From assembly GCA_963978905.1 (NCBI GenBank), contig OZ022258.1:28834716-28898715 (forward strand): a stretch of DNA of 64,000 bases, given 5' to 3'. This stretch comes from Trichostrongylus colubriformis (taxonomy: Eukaryota; Nematoda; Chromadorea; Rhabditida; Trichostrongylidae). The translations under genes were made by a program, and so were the position numbers. The notes beneath the pieces were generated by a model. It saw only the letters and a program-made list of their open reading frames with translations. It made no database searches and had not been told where the DNA came from. Of the stretch, positions 25,801 to 35,105 are shown piece by piece (within the stretch, counting starts at the first letter, position 1; each line of letters starts with the position of its first letter).

Positions 25801-27534
25801 CTCAGTAACCTCAGCTACCGCAAGGCTCTCCAAGAATTTTTTATCATTTGACCATTTGGTGCAGACGGGTTTTTTCTTCAATAAATTGTAACGCGGTTAA
25901 AGGCACATTCCAGGATTATCAGGATATCACATCTCCTGCCGTAGATGGATAGTTCGACCCATGCCACGTAGGCTGTGCCTTTACCGAGGTGGGTGTCAGT
26001 TCCTGGAGCGTGCAGAGCCAAAGAATCTAGCGCAACAGCTCGGCCCCGCCCATCCCAGCCGGGGGTCTGCCTTTACTCTTCGACTCTTATTTTTGACTAG
26101 GTAGACCAGCTACTAGCCATGATCTTGAAACCGGCAGTAAACCGATTGCCTCGTGAAGTAAACCCACAAGTGAGTGACCTGACCCCACACTAAGCACCGG
26201 AACACTTGCACCACACCCCCGGCTGGGGTGGGCGGGGCCGAGCTGTTGCGCTAGATTCTTTGGCTCTGCACGCTCCAGGAACTGACATCCACCCCTCGGT
26301 AAAGGTACAGCCTACGTGGCTTGGGTCGAACTATCCATCCACGGCAGGAAATGTGATATCCCAATGAGCCTGGAATGCGCCTTCAAGATCAATCAGTCTA
26401 AAGCCTGTGATAGCTTCGTTACCCTCCATTCCCCCCTACTATCAAGAATAGTTTCACAGCTGATCACTTTCTAGAAGAACAGCGTCTCGAATGTGGGCAG
26501 ATCTTTGCTGCCAACCCCAGATTCCATGTGCTACTCAAAACTGCTGTTACGCGACGTTTTCGTCCCTCTCCCCCCCCCCCCCCCCCCCCCCCCCACCTCC
26601 CCCCTTGGATTCGTTATTGCAATAGTGATTCGAAGGTACGGGGAGGGGTGGGGCAAAAGTCACTTTTCATGGCAGGTCATCACTGAAGCTTACCTGGCGT
26701 AAAGTGATGAGGTTGCTGCCGTGCGCCACCAGGTTGATATCCTCAAAATTTCCAACCCCATCCCTTCCAATAAACAAAAGGAAAGCCTAATCCTCAACTC
26801 CGACCGCAGAGAGAATATGGTTTATCAACGAGGATTGCAAGAAAACCAAGATGCCTGGCAGAGCTTAAAAAGTACTATTATATGGGTCGACTATCAAGAG
26901 GAGCTTGCTGGATCCCCGAAGATCGCAAGCGTGCCCGAACCATTTTCGAGTTAGAATGTACCCATCCACTAAGAATTTATGGAGCACTACCGCTATGTGC
27001 TCACAAATCGAGATGGAAGGTCACAGTTTGTGCCTCTCCCTTCGTATCAAAATGCAATGCTGAATGCGAGATTTCAGCTAAAGCCAGCATCATTGAGCAT
27101 ATTTTTTGCTAAAATTATGAAAAAACCACAAATTGTGAAAAAATTGCGCACAGCCGAGAGATATCAAGAAGCCTTTGAAGAGATCGTGACTATAAGCTCT
27201 ACGGATCACTCACCTGACTTATTCTCATGCCATTGTTCTGGATAAGTGGCCGTGGATGTGTCACTTAACATGGCAAATGTTGAACTGGAAAATGCATATT
27301 CTAGGGGAATAAAGATGGGAGAAAGAGCATCTTTGGACATGTTCGTGAAGAAGAAAAGGCATTATTGCAGAAAACGTGTTTTCGTTGCGCGGAAACAGGA
27401 AGAGGTGGGGTTTTTTGCAAAGGGCAGGGCAACATTGTCATTTGCGTTTACACGTACCTGAAAAGTTCTGAGGTGCCGGATACCGATGAAGAGGAGCCCG
27501 GCTGTGGATACTGTTGCCATTGGAACGGGTCCAT
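10868..27534 (-). CDS. 13-exon zinc-knuckle and AT-hook nuclear protein, about 528 aa
   Basis: Exons in transcription order: 27534-27458, 27284-27214, 26741-26694, 25609-25522, 24276-24132, 24034-23825, 22676-22568, 22363-22215, 20640-20490, 20413-20289, 13770-13665, 11692-11550, 11032-10868 (stop TGA). Every junction has AG/GT borders, every phase agrees, and the total is 1587 nt (529 codons). The start ATG lies 18 nt inside an exon preceded by TTTCAG, as expected for a spliced-leader acceptor. Residues 1-250 are rich in Gln, Ser and Pro. Three zinc knuckles follow: CMAC..H..C in exon 7, CPHC split over exons 8/9 and closed by HINQC, and CDSC..HLNTCH in exon 11. Exon 9 carries a Lys/Arg nuclear-localisation run. 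Exon 12 carries an AT-hook core (RGRKPRGKK). A role as a DNA-binding regulator is inferred from these motifs. I do not recognise the orthologue. A few junctions (exon 3 acceptor TTTTGAG, exon 4 acceptor) are weaker, and an extra in-frame exon in the 6.5 kb intron cannot be excluded. Confidence 0.85.
11240..11258 (+). repeat. Homopolymer of 19 C
   Basis: Lies in the intron between exons 12 and 13 of the zinc-finger gene. Its transcript would contain a G run. Confidence 0.95.
12080..13039. repeat. Foldback repeat with arms of about 395 bp
   Basis: The arms 12080-12473 and 12643-13039 are inverted copies (CTACTAATTCATGG to CCATGAATTAGTAG; GAGCACGAACTCGTGATCAT to ATGATCACGAGTTCGTGCTC). It lies in the intron between exons 11 and 12 of the zinc-finger gene. 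Confidence 0.85.
13294..13463 (-). other. Possible alternative last exon of the zinc-finger gene
   Basis: After exon 11 (phase 1) a second acceptor GTTTACAG at 13464 opens a frame of 55 codons ending in TAA at 13294, in the correct phase. An AATAAA signal follows within about 30 nt (minus strand near 13265-13270). Using it would end the protein without the AT-hook. The main path to exon 12 (11692) is also phase-correct and gives a more natural sequence, so this is either an alternative 3' end or a chance match. Confidence 0.35.
13846..15992. repeat. Large foldback repeat with arms of about 650 bp
   Basis: The left arm (about 13846-14500) is the degenerate reverse complement of the right arm (about 15318-15992), with about 820 bp between. 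Anchor matches include GTCTCGATGCGA, CACCAGCTTC, GACTACTAGCTGCG and GAAAATCGCATGAAGTCTT, all in the right order. The left end is only 75 bp from exon 11 of the zinc-finger gene. Confidence 0.85.
14783..15158. repeat. GC-rich palindromic MITE nested in the foldback loop
   Basis: The two halves are inverted copies (ACTTTGCGCAT at 14801 versus ATGCGCAAAGT at 15130; CCGCCGTCAACGGCGG versus CCGCCGTTGACGGCGG; GGTGATCGTGGCCGC versus GCGGCCACGACCACC). No gene. A second inverted repeat lies inside the first. Confidence 0.85.
15993..16500. mobile_element. MITE of the Tc1/mariner type
   Basis: 508 bp with 24-bp inverted ends (CAGTAGCGCTCAAAAATCTT, one mismatch to the other end) and TA duplications at 15991-15992 and 16501-16502. 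No coding capacity. It is inserted at the outer end of the right arm of the large foldback, in the zinc-finger gene intron. Confidence 0.88.
16501..19990. other. Intron sequence of the zinc-finger gene
   Basis: AT-rich tracts at 18120-18300 (repeated CATGCTATATTGC) and 19005-19060. A GACGGACGGACGG tract lies near 18070. No phase-compatible exon was found between exons 10 and 11. Confidence 0.5.
16975..17292 (-). CDS. Possible small secreted or membrane peptide
   Basis: The frame ending at 16975 holds an ATG about 84 codons from the stop followed by a hydrophobic leader (FRVFTILLYSFSTVTLLITT) and then three Cys residues. A donor-like AAA/GTGAGC interrupts it after 42 residues. It lies in the 6.5 kb intron of the zinc-finger gene on the same strand. 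There is no homology evidence. Confidence 0.2.
   Translation of the reverse strand: MHLPSPAHDAEKANGKEGLLISMFRVFTILLYSFSTVTLLITTNFIFPNYPTICQIYPFGVSKVSNDSPTTCGAYYKSDHTHCRVAILLNNGLRTERIVRVVNSS
20000..20060. repeat. Palindrome of 27-bp arms
   Basis: GTATGACGGCAAAGCATCAC (continuing AGATCG) and its inverted copy CGATCTGTGATGTGTTGCCA (continuing TCATAC) are separated by 7-8 bp. It is intronic, about 230 bp downstream of exon 10 of the zinc-finger gene. Confidence 0.75.
20713..20953. mobile_element. MITE with 8-bp target duplication (hAT-like)
   Basis: Inverted ends GGTGTGTACCCTTATGTCAG match perfectly for about 31 bp, followed by a GC-rich interior. The flanking direct repeat AGAGTGGG (20705-20712 and 20954-20961) is an 8-bp duplication, as made by hAT transposases. 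It is inserted about 70 bp upstream of exon 9 of the zinc-finger gene. Confidence 0.8.
21700..21792 (-). repeat. Dispersed repeat, copy 1
   Basis: ATCACTGACTTGCACACCGG to CGGCGCATCCC is shared in order with 58778-58892. Read on the minus strand both give a similar peptide (GP..VQVS.FIF), suggesting descent from a coding part of a retroelement or other mobile sequence. Confidence 0.6.
25897..26386. repeat. Foldback MITE
   Basis: The left arm (25897-26065) and right arm (26215-26386) are inverted copies: AAAGGCACATTCCAGG to CCTGGAATGCGCCTT, and GAATCTAGCGCAACAGCTCG to CGAGCTGTTGCGCTAGATTC. It lies in intron 3 of the zinc-finger gene. Confidence 0.85.
26570..26594 (+). repeat. Homopolymer of 25 C
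   Basis: An uninterrupted C run in intron 3 of the zinc-finger gene. Other G/C runs: 10400-10411 (C12), 11240-11258 (C19), 14656-14666 (G11), 21369-21379 (G11), 35087-35105 (G19), 35929-35943 (C15), 44442-44450 (G9). Confidence 0.95.
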
Positions 27535-27552
27535 GGCCGGCGATGAGAGAAC

Positions 27553-27558
27553 CTGAAA
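27553..27558 (-). promoter_or_regulatory. Probable spliced-leader trans-splice acceptor of the zinc-finger gene
   Basis: The minus strand reads TTTCAG immediately before a 95-nt exon that holds the only plausible start ATG (27534-27532), leaving an 18-nt leader. In nematodes such a site just upstream of an ATG usually receives the SL1 leader. It could instead be a cis acceptor after a non-coding exon further right. Confidence 0.55.
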
Positions 27559-28315
27559 TGCGTCACACTTTCGTCTGGAGCTCGGGCAACGGTCACGGGT
27601 CGACACCAAAAAATCAGTTACACTTAACTAAATGATTGTGACGCAACGCATAAATTTGCATAAACTGAATAACATGAATTTGATTATATTCAATTGATTG
27701 GGGCTGAATTTGGGATTGACATCTTTCAACATGAATTTAAGATTGACATCTTTCGACATTCTTTGAATCAGGGGTGTCGAACGGTTAAAAATCTCGTTTG
27801 ACAAGTTATCAAGAATAAAAGGAAGTACCCAGCCCCTTAATCTTCGAGATGATGCGCTAGCCATTCCACTTGTATTCAGGCTCGTATGCACATGAATGCT
27901 ATTGGGAAAGCCACACCGCTGACCGATGAAAAATTCAGTGTCTCAATACTCCCGACAGGTCTGGTACCGATTGGGCGACCATAGAGGAAAGAAATACTTG
28001 GTTGCCTGGGCAGATAGTGCTTCGAGAAGTGATTCCAGCATGTAATAGCGGTAGAGGCGCTTCCTGCTGCCACACATCCAACCTTCACAAAAAGCCGTGG
28101 AAGCATTTGGCAGCGGATAAACCTCGCAAGACCATCAGAACATTCAAGGCAGGATTTTACTAATCACTAAATTGCCTTCGTTAGCACCATTAATCAAAGA
28201 AATGGCGGTACAAGGCGATCGCCGTAAGACAATGTAGGAGGAGGAAGAAATGGAAAGGCGACCGAGTATTTTTGATGTAGGTTAGTGTTGGGTATTCCAC
28301 CGCCATCTCAAGGAA

Positions 28316-28720
28316 TCACCCACGGAAAAAATGACTTTCTTTGTTACCCTTATATTTATGTTGCATTTACCTTATAAGGGCCGCATGCAATGTTTTACGC
28401 GAAAAAGTGAGAATTTGGCTAACATAAAGGTCCCCCAAGTCTGCGCCGGATGGGCGAGGCTTTCAAGTAAAAGCCCCGTCCCGTCGTCCGCCGCGGTTGG
28501 GAAAGGAGAGTGAGACCACACGTCATTTTCTGTTCCTATGATGTGTCTCCGACAGCGGCGGACGACGGGTGGGCACTTGCTCGGAGAGCTCGCCCACCCG
28601 GCCCATACTTTGCGGTGCTGTATCTCGGCCAGATTCATATTTAAAATTGCGGCCCAGATTAGGCAAATACAACAAAAATATATGGTTAGCAAAAAAACTC
28701 ATTTCCCGTGGACGATTCTT
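28316..28720. repeat. Foldback MITE, family B copy 1
   Basis: The arms start GGAATCACCCACGG and end CCGTGGACGATTC. The interior is GC-rich with GTCGTCCGCCGC and its complement GCGGCGGACGAC. A second copy lies at 40880-41252. Confidence 0.8.
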
Positions 28721-28857
28721 CTGACTTCGATGGTCAGGTGTGGCCATGTGTCATAAATATTCAGCACAAGAGCCAACGACATAAAAAGCGTGCGCGGCCA
28801 CATGCGAACAGTTTCACGGCAGACCAGCATTTGAAGTAGCAAGAATCAAAGCACATA

Positions 28858-29106
28858 TTAATTCAAAGGAGTAGTGCACGCTGGCACGTAACTATTGATG
28901 ACCTGAGGAGGTCCTAAAATTTGGATAGAACCCTCATCGAGAGGAAATGGATAAATCTGGATATGCAGGAAGACTGCACGCGTCCGTTTGGGTTGATAAG
29001 TTCCTTCACCAAGCTGCAAATTGTAGCTAGTTTGAGATTCAAAACGGTAGCCTTTCAGGACGAAATTGTGCCAGAAAGTAGAAACATTTTGATCTGGAGC
29101 TACAAG
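28858..29106 (-). CDS. Likely terminal exon of an unknown minus-strand gene
   Basis: After an acceptor-like TTCATCTCACAG at 29107 an 82-codon frame runs to TAA at 28858 in phase 0. The composition is protein-like with many aromatic and Gln residues (for example GYRFESQTSYNLQLGEG, then VFLHIQIYPFPLDEG). The frame stays open for 16 codons 5' of the acceptor, so it may instead be an unspliced 98-codon frame starting at 29154. The exon at 30251-30201 could precede it in phase. Confidence 0.4.
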   Translation of the reverse strand, partial: LVAPDQNVSTFWHNFVLKGYRFESQTSYNLQLGEGTYQPKRTRAVFLHIQIYPFPLDEGSIQILGPPQVINSYVPACTTPLN

Positions 29107-29659
29107 CTGTGAGATGAAGCGGTGTTGGTGCAGTGGGTATTGCCACTGTATCATGTGTGCGGTATGCGATCTGTTCCGCCTAGGCAGATTCAGCTTATGG
29201 CATGAGATGATGATTCTGCGTGACCCCTAGGACATGCATATTCCATTCATTTTACCACCTCCTATCAGGGTCTTTCGATTTATACTAAAGGAAGCTAAAT
29301 TACTTGGCCCCTAAATCGATTCCCTCAACATGAAACCATGTGATCAATCCAATATAAGCTCTTCTAGCACCACCTACTTTGGAGTATTTATTGAGACCAG
29401 GCTCAATAAAAGACAGATCAAATTGGAGCTTTCGCATGTTTCATAGCCATTACCTTATGGTGTTAACCCCCTCAATCACTGACGTCTAAGACCCCCCGTT
29501 CGCGAGAACGGTACAATCACCAATTATTGAAATGAGGTGACCGCCCCAGATAACGCAGCCGATCAACATCATCGGTGAAATTTACCGGCTGACTGTGATT
29601 GACGGCGGTTTTGACATCACAACGAACGGGTTTCGCGCAAGGCTAAGAGTTGCTAGATT

Positions 29660-29914
29660 TTGTGGTGTCTGTGTGGTTTTCTCGAGTGTTCACCGTTTCT
29701 TTCAATCATCCGTCGGTTTCACTCATCTGTCGATCTTGACCGGATGTATCTATCGTTTCTGAATGTACGAGGGCGACGTTTCGGCGCAGATTCAACAAAA
29801 AACGCACCACGGTTGGCAAAAACTGGTTGGGATTTTCTCGAGTTGACCGGCAGCGGCGCTGCAACAGCAGCAGCTGTCAATGTGCAAGGACGCGACGTGG
29901 ATTTCGTTAAATAA
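29660..29914 (+). CDS. Doubtful 84-codon frame
   Basis: The frame ends in GTTAAATAAAG, so its stop overlaps an AATAAA signal. The last third (GWDFLELTGSGAATAAAVNV) is protein-like, but the opposite strand is also open over most of it. No family is recognised. Confidence 0.15.
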   Translation: MWCLCGFLECSPFLSIIRRFHSSVDLDRMYLSFLNVRGRRFGADSTKNAPRLAKTGWDFLELTGSGAATAAAVNVQGRDVDFVK

Positions 29915-30200
29915 AGGACTGATAGTATGACCCAACCCGACTCGGTCGTGATGACGCCCGGGAGCTGCAGTTGGGTGGGGATGGCGCAAGATAAGATCGG
30001 CGCCGTACGGGACGATCAATCGCGGTCAGGTTGTGCCGCGCGAACAGTGAAAACTCTATTAATTTATCCATCGGGATTGTGACGGCCCAAGGACGACTGG
30101 CGCCCACCGTCGTCGGCCGTGCGGACCGTCGGAGCGCCTTCCCGCATTGAACCGTACAATCACAGCCGTGGACAGTGTAATCACTGGAACAAATACTTAC

Positions 30201-30251
30201 GAAAATAGTGCGCATCACTCTGCCAGCCTGGATTCTGAGAGTCAAAGGATT
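30201..30251 (-). CDS. Possible 17-codon exon
   Basis: Acceptor GGCTTGCAG and donor TTTTC/GTAAGT flank 51 nt in phase 0/0 (peptide NPLTLRIQAGRVMRTIF). It could be the exon before 29106-28858. A long minus-strand frame through 29907-30257 reads straight past this donor, so the splice is uncertain. Confidence 0.25.
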
Positions 30252-31317
30252 CTGCAAGCCTCACTGCTTATGCTAGTGCTGAGTGTTCGGGCGCAAATGG
30301 TAAATCGAAGATAAAGAGGAGCTGATGAGAAGGAACTGATACCGAAGCCCTGATGGAAGCATTGAAGAAGCGTCGCTCTGGCGCTATGTATGTCGCTAGA
30401 CATCAGAAGCTTAACTGACAACAACCCCAACGAGCACGGCTTAACTTACAAGGGTGGATTAGCAATGCCGTCACCCCGGTCTCGAACGAAACTACATCAG
30501 AAGATCGTCTGGTAACAACCTCTAATTAAGAGTGCTGCCATGCAATTCGCCCCCGTTTTTCACGATATTTTAGCAGTCAGAAAAGTTGGTTCACATTATT
30601 CCATGACCGTGAATTGAGAAACGACGACGAAACACGTTCAATTTTTTGCAGAAAAGTCAGAAAAAACACGAGAGCAACTACAGACATCTAATCGGCGCCT
30701 AAAATCTGTAGATTCATACGGGTATCTACTCCATTATACGGAATCGATTTCCTATAAGCAACTGTTGTGTTAGGATTCCAGGTAGAAAAATCGACTTCCC
30801 GTATGGGGAAGGGAAAGCAGTAGTTGGGCCAATCCTAGCTGTCCATTGGTATATTACAGTCTGAATGTGTAGACCCTACCATTCCTCCTCAGCTGGAGTG
30901 ATCAGTGCCGTACAAGTTTTGAGCCTGTTCCCGTCCTCCAATGAGGATCGCCAGAGACCGTAAACTATGTTCCTTCGTGGTTGCGACAAGGTTATCCCCA
31001 ACCTTGACCTTATTGGACTTAACTAATCGATTGTCTCTACTGGAAGTAAGCCCTTCAATGTTCATCCTTCAAACAGTATATCTTCATATTCTCCTCAGAT
31101 GATCATCGACCTTCCCTTCACTCTTCACTTTTTTGATGAGCCAAGATAACTGTAGCAAGCGTAATGCTGCAAGATTTCTGAGATGCGGATAAAACTGGAG
31201 ACCCAAGCCCAAATAGTGAGATATCGTATTGCCAAATGATCCTGAGCATGGACCGAAACTCTCGGATCCAAGAATATTATCAATCCGCCTCCTTTCTTTA
31301 TTTTGCCTTTCCCTCTA

Positions 31318-32888
31318 CAGTGTGTCCCAAAAGTATAGGTCCACCTTATTTTTCATCCATATCTCCAGAATGGATAAGCGATTCCTTTCCAAATTTTTAT
31401 ATGTAGTACCTGATCACTGTAGCAATCAAGCGCCTCAGTAAAATTGAAGGCATAAAATTGCAAAATTTTATTTGATTTTTTTTTCAAAAATAAGGGTGTC
31501 CCAAAAGTATAGGTCCACTCAGCTTTTCCGCCTTGCTTCCATCGAAAGGTAAGTTGTGAGGTAGGTGTGTTGACGCATCCTTCTGAGATTTACTCTACAG
31601 TGCCATGCCAAGCGGTACGCACTTTTCCGAGTACGAAAATGGGCAAATTCTGGCCCACAAGGACGTGAGACTCAGCAATCGCAAAATTTCTGAAAAGATG
31701 GGCCTATTCCAAAGCTCGATCAACAGCTTCTGTCGTACCATGGATCTGTACGGAACGAAAAAGGGAAGTAGAAGGCCGTAGGAGCTTTCTGAGAAGCAGG
31801 AGCGTCGGATCCTCAAAGCTGCGTCCAATTCCAGAAAGGGTGCTTGTCGACGGTGCAGGGAACTGGCACCTGCTGTATCGAAAAACACTGTGCACCGTCT
31901 GCTCAAGTCGTCTCCTCACATCGAGCGAAGATGGTTTTCGTCCTTGCCATACCTCACGAGGGCGCACGAAGAGGCTCGAATCCATTTTGCCAAGTAGAAT
32001 GTCAGCTGGACCCATCAATAGGATGAGGTAGTCTGCAGGGTTACATTATTGACGTAGTAGTTCACACAGCATTAGTAATGGTGTTGCAGGTGATCTTTTC
32101 TGATGAGAAGAAGTTCAATTTGGACGGCTCGGACGGCTTAGCTAGTTACTGGAGGGATTTGGGGAAGGAGCCATGCTACTTCTTGAGGCGCGGATTTGCT
32201 GGTGGTAGTGGTATGGTAGGGACCGCCTTCTCTCGCTTTGGTTAGAGCAGGATACTATTCATCACGCATCATATAGATTCCAGGGCTTTGCAGGACGTTC
32301 TAGAAAGTAATTTACTACCATATAAACAGCGGTACATACAAACATTAGGTGCACAGCCGACCAACACCCTTTCTGGAATCGGACGCAGCGTTGAGGATCC
32401 GTCGCTTCTGCTTCTCAGAAAGCTCCTACGGCCTTCTACTTCCCTTTTTCGTTCCGTACAGGTCCATGGTACGACAGAAGCTGCTGATCGAGCTTTGGAA
32501 TAGGCCCATCTTTTCAGAAATTTTGCGATTGCTGAGTCTCACGTCCTTGTGGGCCAGAATTTGCCCATTTTCGTACTCGGAAAAGTGCGTACCGCTTGGC
32601 ATGGCACTGTAGAGTAAACCTCAGAAGGATGCGTCAACACCCTACCTCACAACTTACCTTTCGATGGAAGCAAGGCGGAAAAGCTGAGTGGACCTATACT
32701 TTTGGGACACCCTTATTTTTGAAAAAAAAATCAAATAAAATTTTGCAATTTTATGTCTTCAATTTTACTGAGGCGCTTGATTGCTACAGTGATCAGGTAC
32801 CACATATAAAAATTTGGAAAGGAATCGCTTATCCATTCTGGAGATATGGATGAAAAATAGGGTGGACCTATACTTTTGGGACACACTG
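31318..32888. mobile_element. Tc3-like foldback transposon
   Basis: The 1571-bp element has ends CAGTGTGTCCCAAAAGTATA, flanked by TA at 31316-31317 and 32889-32890. The terminal inverted repeats are unusually long (31318 to about 31855 and about 32350 to 32888). Each arm carries a second internal copy of the end motif (31494-31519 and 32688-32713), about 178 bp from the outer copy. Tc3 is known to have two transposase-binding sites per end with similar spacing. The arms include coding sequence, not only non-coding ends. Confidence 0.92.
31603..32345 (+). pseudogene. Truncated Tc-type transposase
   Basis: The frame begins MPSGTHFSEYENGQILAHKD (HTH region), continues with SEKQERRILKAASNS and NTVHRLLKSSPHI (second HTH). 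After stops and a likely short intron it reaches FSDEKKFNLDGSDG, the first catalytic Asp, and LQDVLESNLLPYKQRY. The second Asp and the third acidic residue are absent because the sequence turns into an inverted copy of the N-terminal coding region (minus-strand copy 32612-32349). Several stops make it inactive. Confidence 0.85.
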
Positions 32889-33548
32889 TACATTTGTCCG
32901 GGGAGGAGAAGCAACCGGAGAGGGTTTCGGACAAAGGCTGCTACTGGTAGATCATTAAGCTACGGCTGTAGGTAACATCAGCGACTGATTCCCATACAAC
33001 TTTTCTCACTTTAGAATTCAAATCTCTACTTACTTTACCGACTTTAGGATTTGGCCAAATCTCCAAATGACTAAATAACGGCTCTTATAACAACTGATAC
33101 TCAGGCCAGGCTATTAGGAAGGCGAAATGAAACTACATATAGCGGCCACATGTGGAGTTCAGATCTGTCAGCACAATGTTTTTTTTTCAATGTGTAATCG
33201 ATGAAGGACAGTTAGATTTCATTATTAATGCTCACTACTGCCAAACAAAAGTAGATCGCCCCTTAGGTCTGTCCGCTGGTCACATTTAGTTATGGCTCGC
33301 AGAAAAGCAAGAATTAGTAGCAAGGATCAGTGATGTAAACCAGATGTAACACTTCGAAATGAATTTGAAACTACATTTTAATATGTGGATGTAAATATAA
33401 CTTTGATGTTTACAAGACCTGAATATGAGATCAGTACATAACGTGCTGCAAAGCTACTGTACTGCATAATTTGATAAATGAGCAATAGCGGCAGCAAAAT
33501 CGAGAACTGACCATGCCGCTGTTATTCGGAACATTCATATCAGGTGTG

Positions 33549-34432
33549 TCAGTAAGTAAATGGCGCAGCATTGAGAATGTGGGATGAGGTTACTGAAAAT
33601 TATATCGATTAATATCAAAACAACAGAAACCAAAATGTTCAAATCGACCACTGAAACCGAAATTATATTGGTAGCAGACGTATCATGATTTCTTAGTTCA
33701 AAGTACGTTTCCTCGCTCCTCCAGGACCAAAAGTGAACAAAAGGTTGACTTATCGCAAATCTTTGAAAGAAGGTTCATGAGATCCGAAGCTGGACTTACG
33801 AGAAACCAAATACACGCGGAGGTCCTCATTCAGGCTTGGAAACATTTCTTGAACCTCAAAATTTACCTTGCTTTGGTGAGCCCACGAGGGGTTGGAGCCG
33901 AACAAGATGAATAGGCCCCTCCGTCTCCTTCTCCCACACTGGTCGTAGTGACCTGCAGAATAGAAAATCTGTGGGTTTCTGAAAGCACCAACGAGCTTTC
34001 GCTCCACGAGTAACTTCGATATCGATTGGAATGAGTACAAAAAGTACAAAAACGTTATGAATGCCATTTAGTAGTAATTACTGGACTAACAACAAGTGTA
34101 TAAAGAAAGAAACGAGCGAGAAAATTATCGGTGGCGAAGAGACCCTGAATCAGGGTCATCGATCACTAAAGTAGAATAAAATGAGCGAAAGCTTGAATGA
34201 CGTGTTTGAGTGCTCCATGACAGCCTTCGGTACCACCCGATGATTACGGTATATATTTGTTGCGGGTATGGGCGGCGGTTGAAATTTGAGGGGTGACTAC
34301 CGCAAGCGTGCGCGCTCAGGTGCCCCAATTAATCGAAAACGCGGCCCTTACCTGCGGTTACCGTAATAACCGGTGGAGGTGACGAAAATCCTATTGGTGT
34401 ACCTGGACGAATGTGCTGACCGTGATAGGGAG
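33549..34432 (-). CDS. 3' part of an unrecognised minus-strand gene
   Basis: Three phase-compatible exons: 34432-34352 (acceptor TCTATCAG, donor GCAG/GTAAGG), 33952-33800 (acceptor TTCTGCAG, donor CTC/GTAAGT) and 33592-33549 (acceptor AATTTTCAG, stop TGA). The middle exon is the strongest: it starts HYDQCG, has a basic RRRRR run, and continues with an even, conserved-looking stretch (for example NPSWAHQSKVNFEVQEMF). The first exon is Pro-rich and may be wrong, because an alternative donor (CCAG/GTACAC) lies inside it. The upstream start was not found. I do not recognise the protein. Confidence 0.45.
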
Positions 34433-34702
34433 CTGATAGAGCCCTTATTGCGGCATCTTATGAAGGAGAAAGCGTTGAAAGCGATGAGTGCTCGCGGTGA
34501 AGTGCCTAGAACATGCGGCACACCGCTTGTCCGCTGGATGACGCCACGACTGCGCACGAACCGTATGGCAATTTTTGACTGGACTGTTGGCGCCGCAATT
34601 TTTTTCCACAACCTTCTGCAAAAGAACTGGCAACGAGTGTCCTTCGACGACGAGAGTACGATTACGACCGTCCACACCACCTCCACGGTAACTGTTCATT
34701 GA
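34373..34702 (+). CDS. Coding-like open frame, strand unresolved
   Basis: A plus-strand frame of 109 codons between stops has the composition of a globular protein (charged helices, for example DECADRDRELIEPLL, later WQRVSFDDES). It has no convincing plus-strand splice acceptor and the first ATG is internal. The minus strand over the same bases is also open in two frames and carries a good acceptor (TTCTTTTGCAG at about 34622) and a good donor (34352). One strand is probably exonic. Splice signals favour minus and amino-acid composition favours plus. Confidence 0.3.
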   Translation: MEVTKILLVYLDECADRDRELIEPLLRHLMKEKALKAMSARGEVPRTCGTPLVRWMTPRLRTNRMAIFDWTVGAAIFFHNLLQKNWQRVSFDDESTITTVHTTSTVTVH

Positions 34703-35086
34703 TAACGAAGTAATTTCATTAGAAAGGTCACACACACATACACATACGTACTACGCACACACCAATGGCGACGGCAGACAAAGGCCAGTACCGTAGACGA
34801 GAATTTAGTGTAAATGGCAACCGGATGTTCGGTGTGGTGTTTCTCAGCAACACTTGAACAAATGCTTTGAGCTTACCTAGGCGCAAAAATATAAAATATG
34901 TTGGTTAAGCGATAAACTCTGGTTAGGTGCACCGTAATGTCCCTCATTTTCGACTGATCTGGGTTCACTAAAGTCAATGATTAAGAGAGTATCAAAATCA
35001 CAACTAGTTTGTTTCAATCTGACCCCACATTTACCGATCATTTGATTTCATCAGGAATAGCAGAGACAGCTGGACGCTGTTAACTT

Positions 35087-35105
35087 GGGGGGGGGGGGGG
35101 GGGGG
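35087..35105 (+). repeat. Homopolymer of 19 G
   Basis: Intergenic as far as can be seen, between the gene pieces at 33549-34432 and 35671-35959. Confidence 0.95.

Noticed and set aside
11230..26600. CRISPR-like or regularly spaced repeat array
   Set aside because: Repeats here are inverted pairs and homopolymers; there is no set of short direct repeats with unique spacers.
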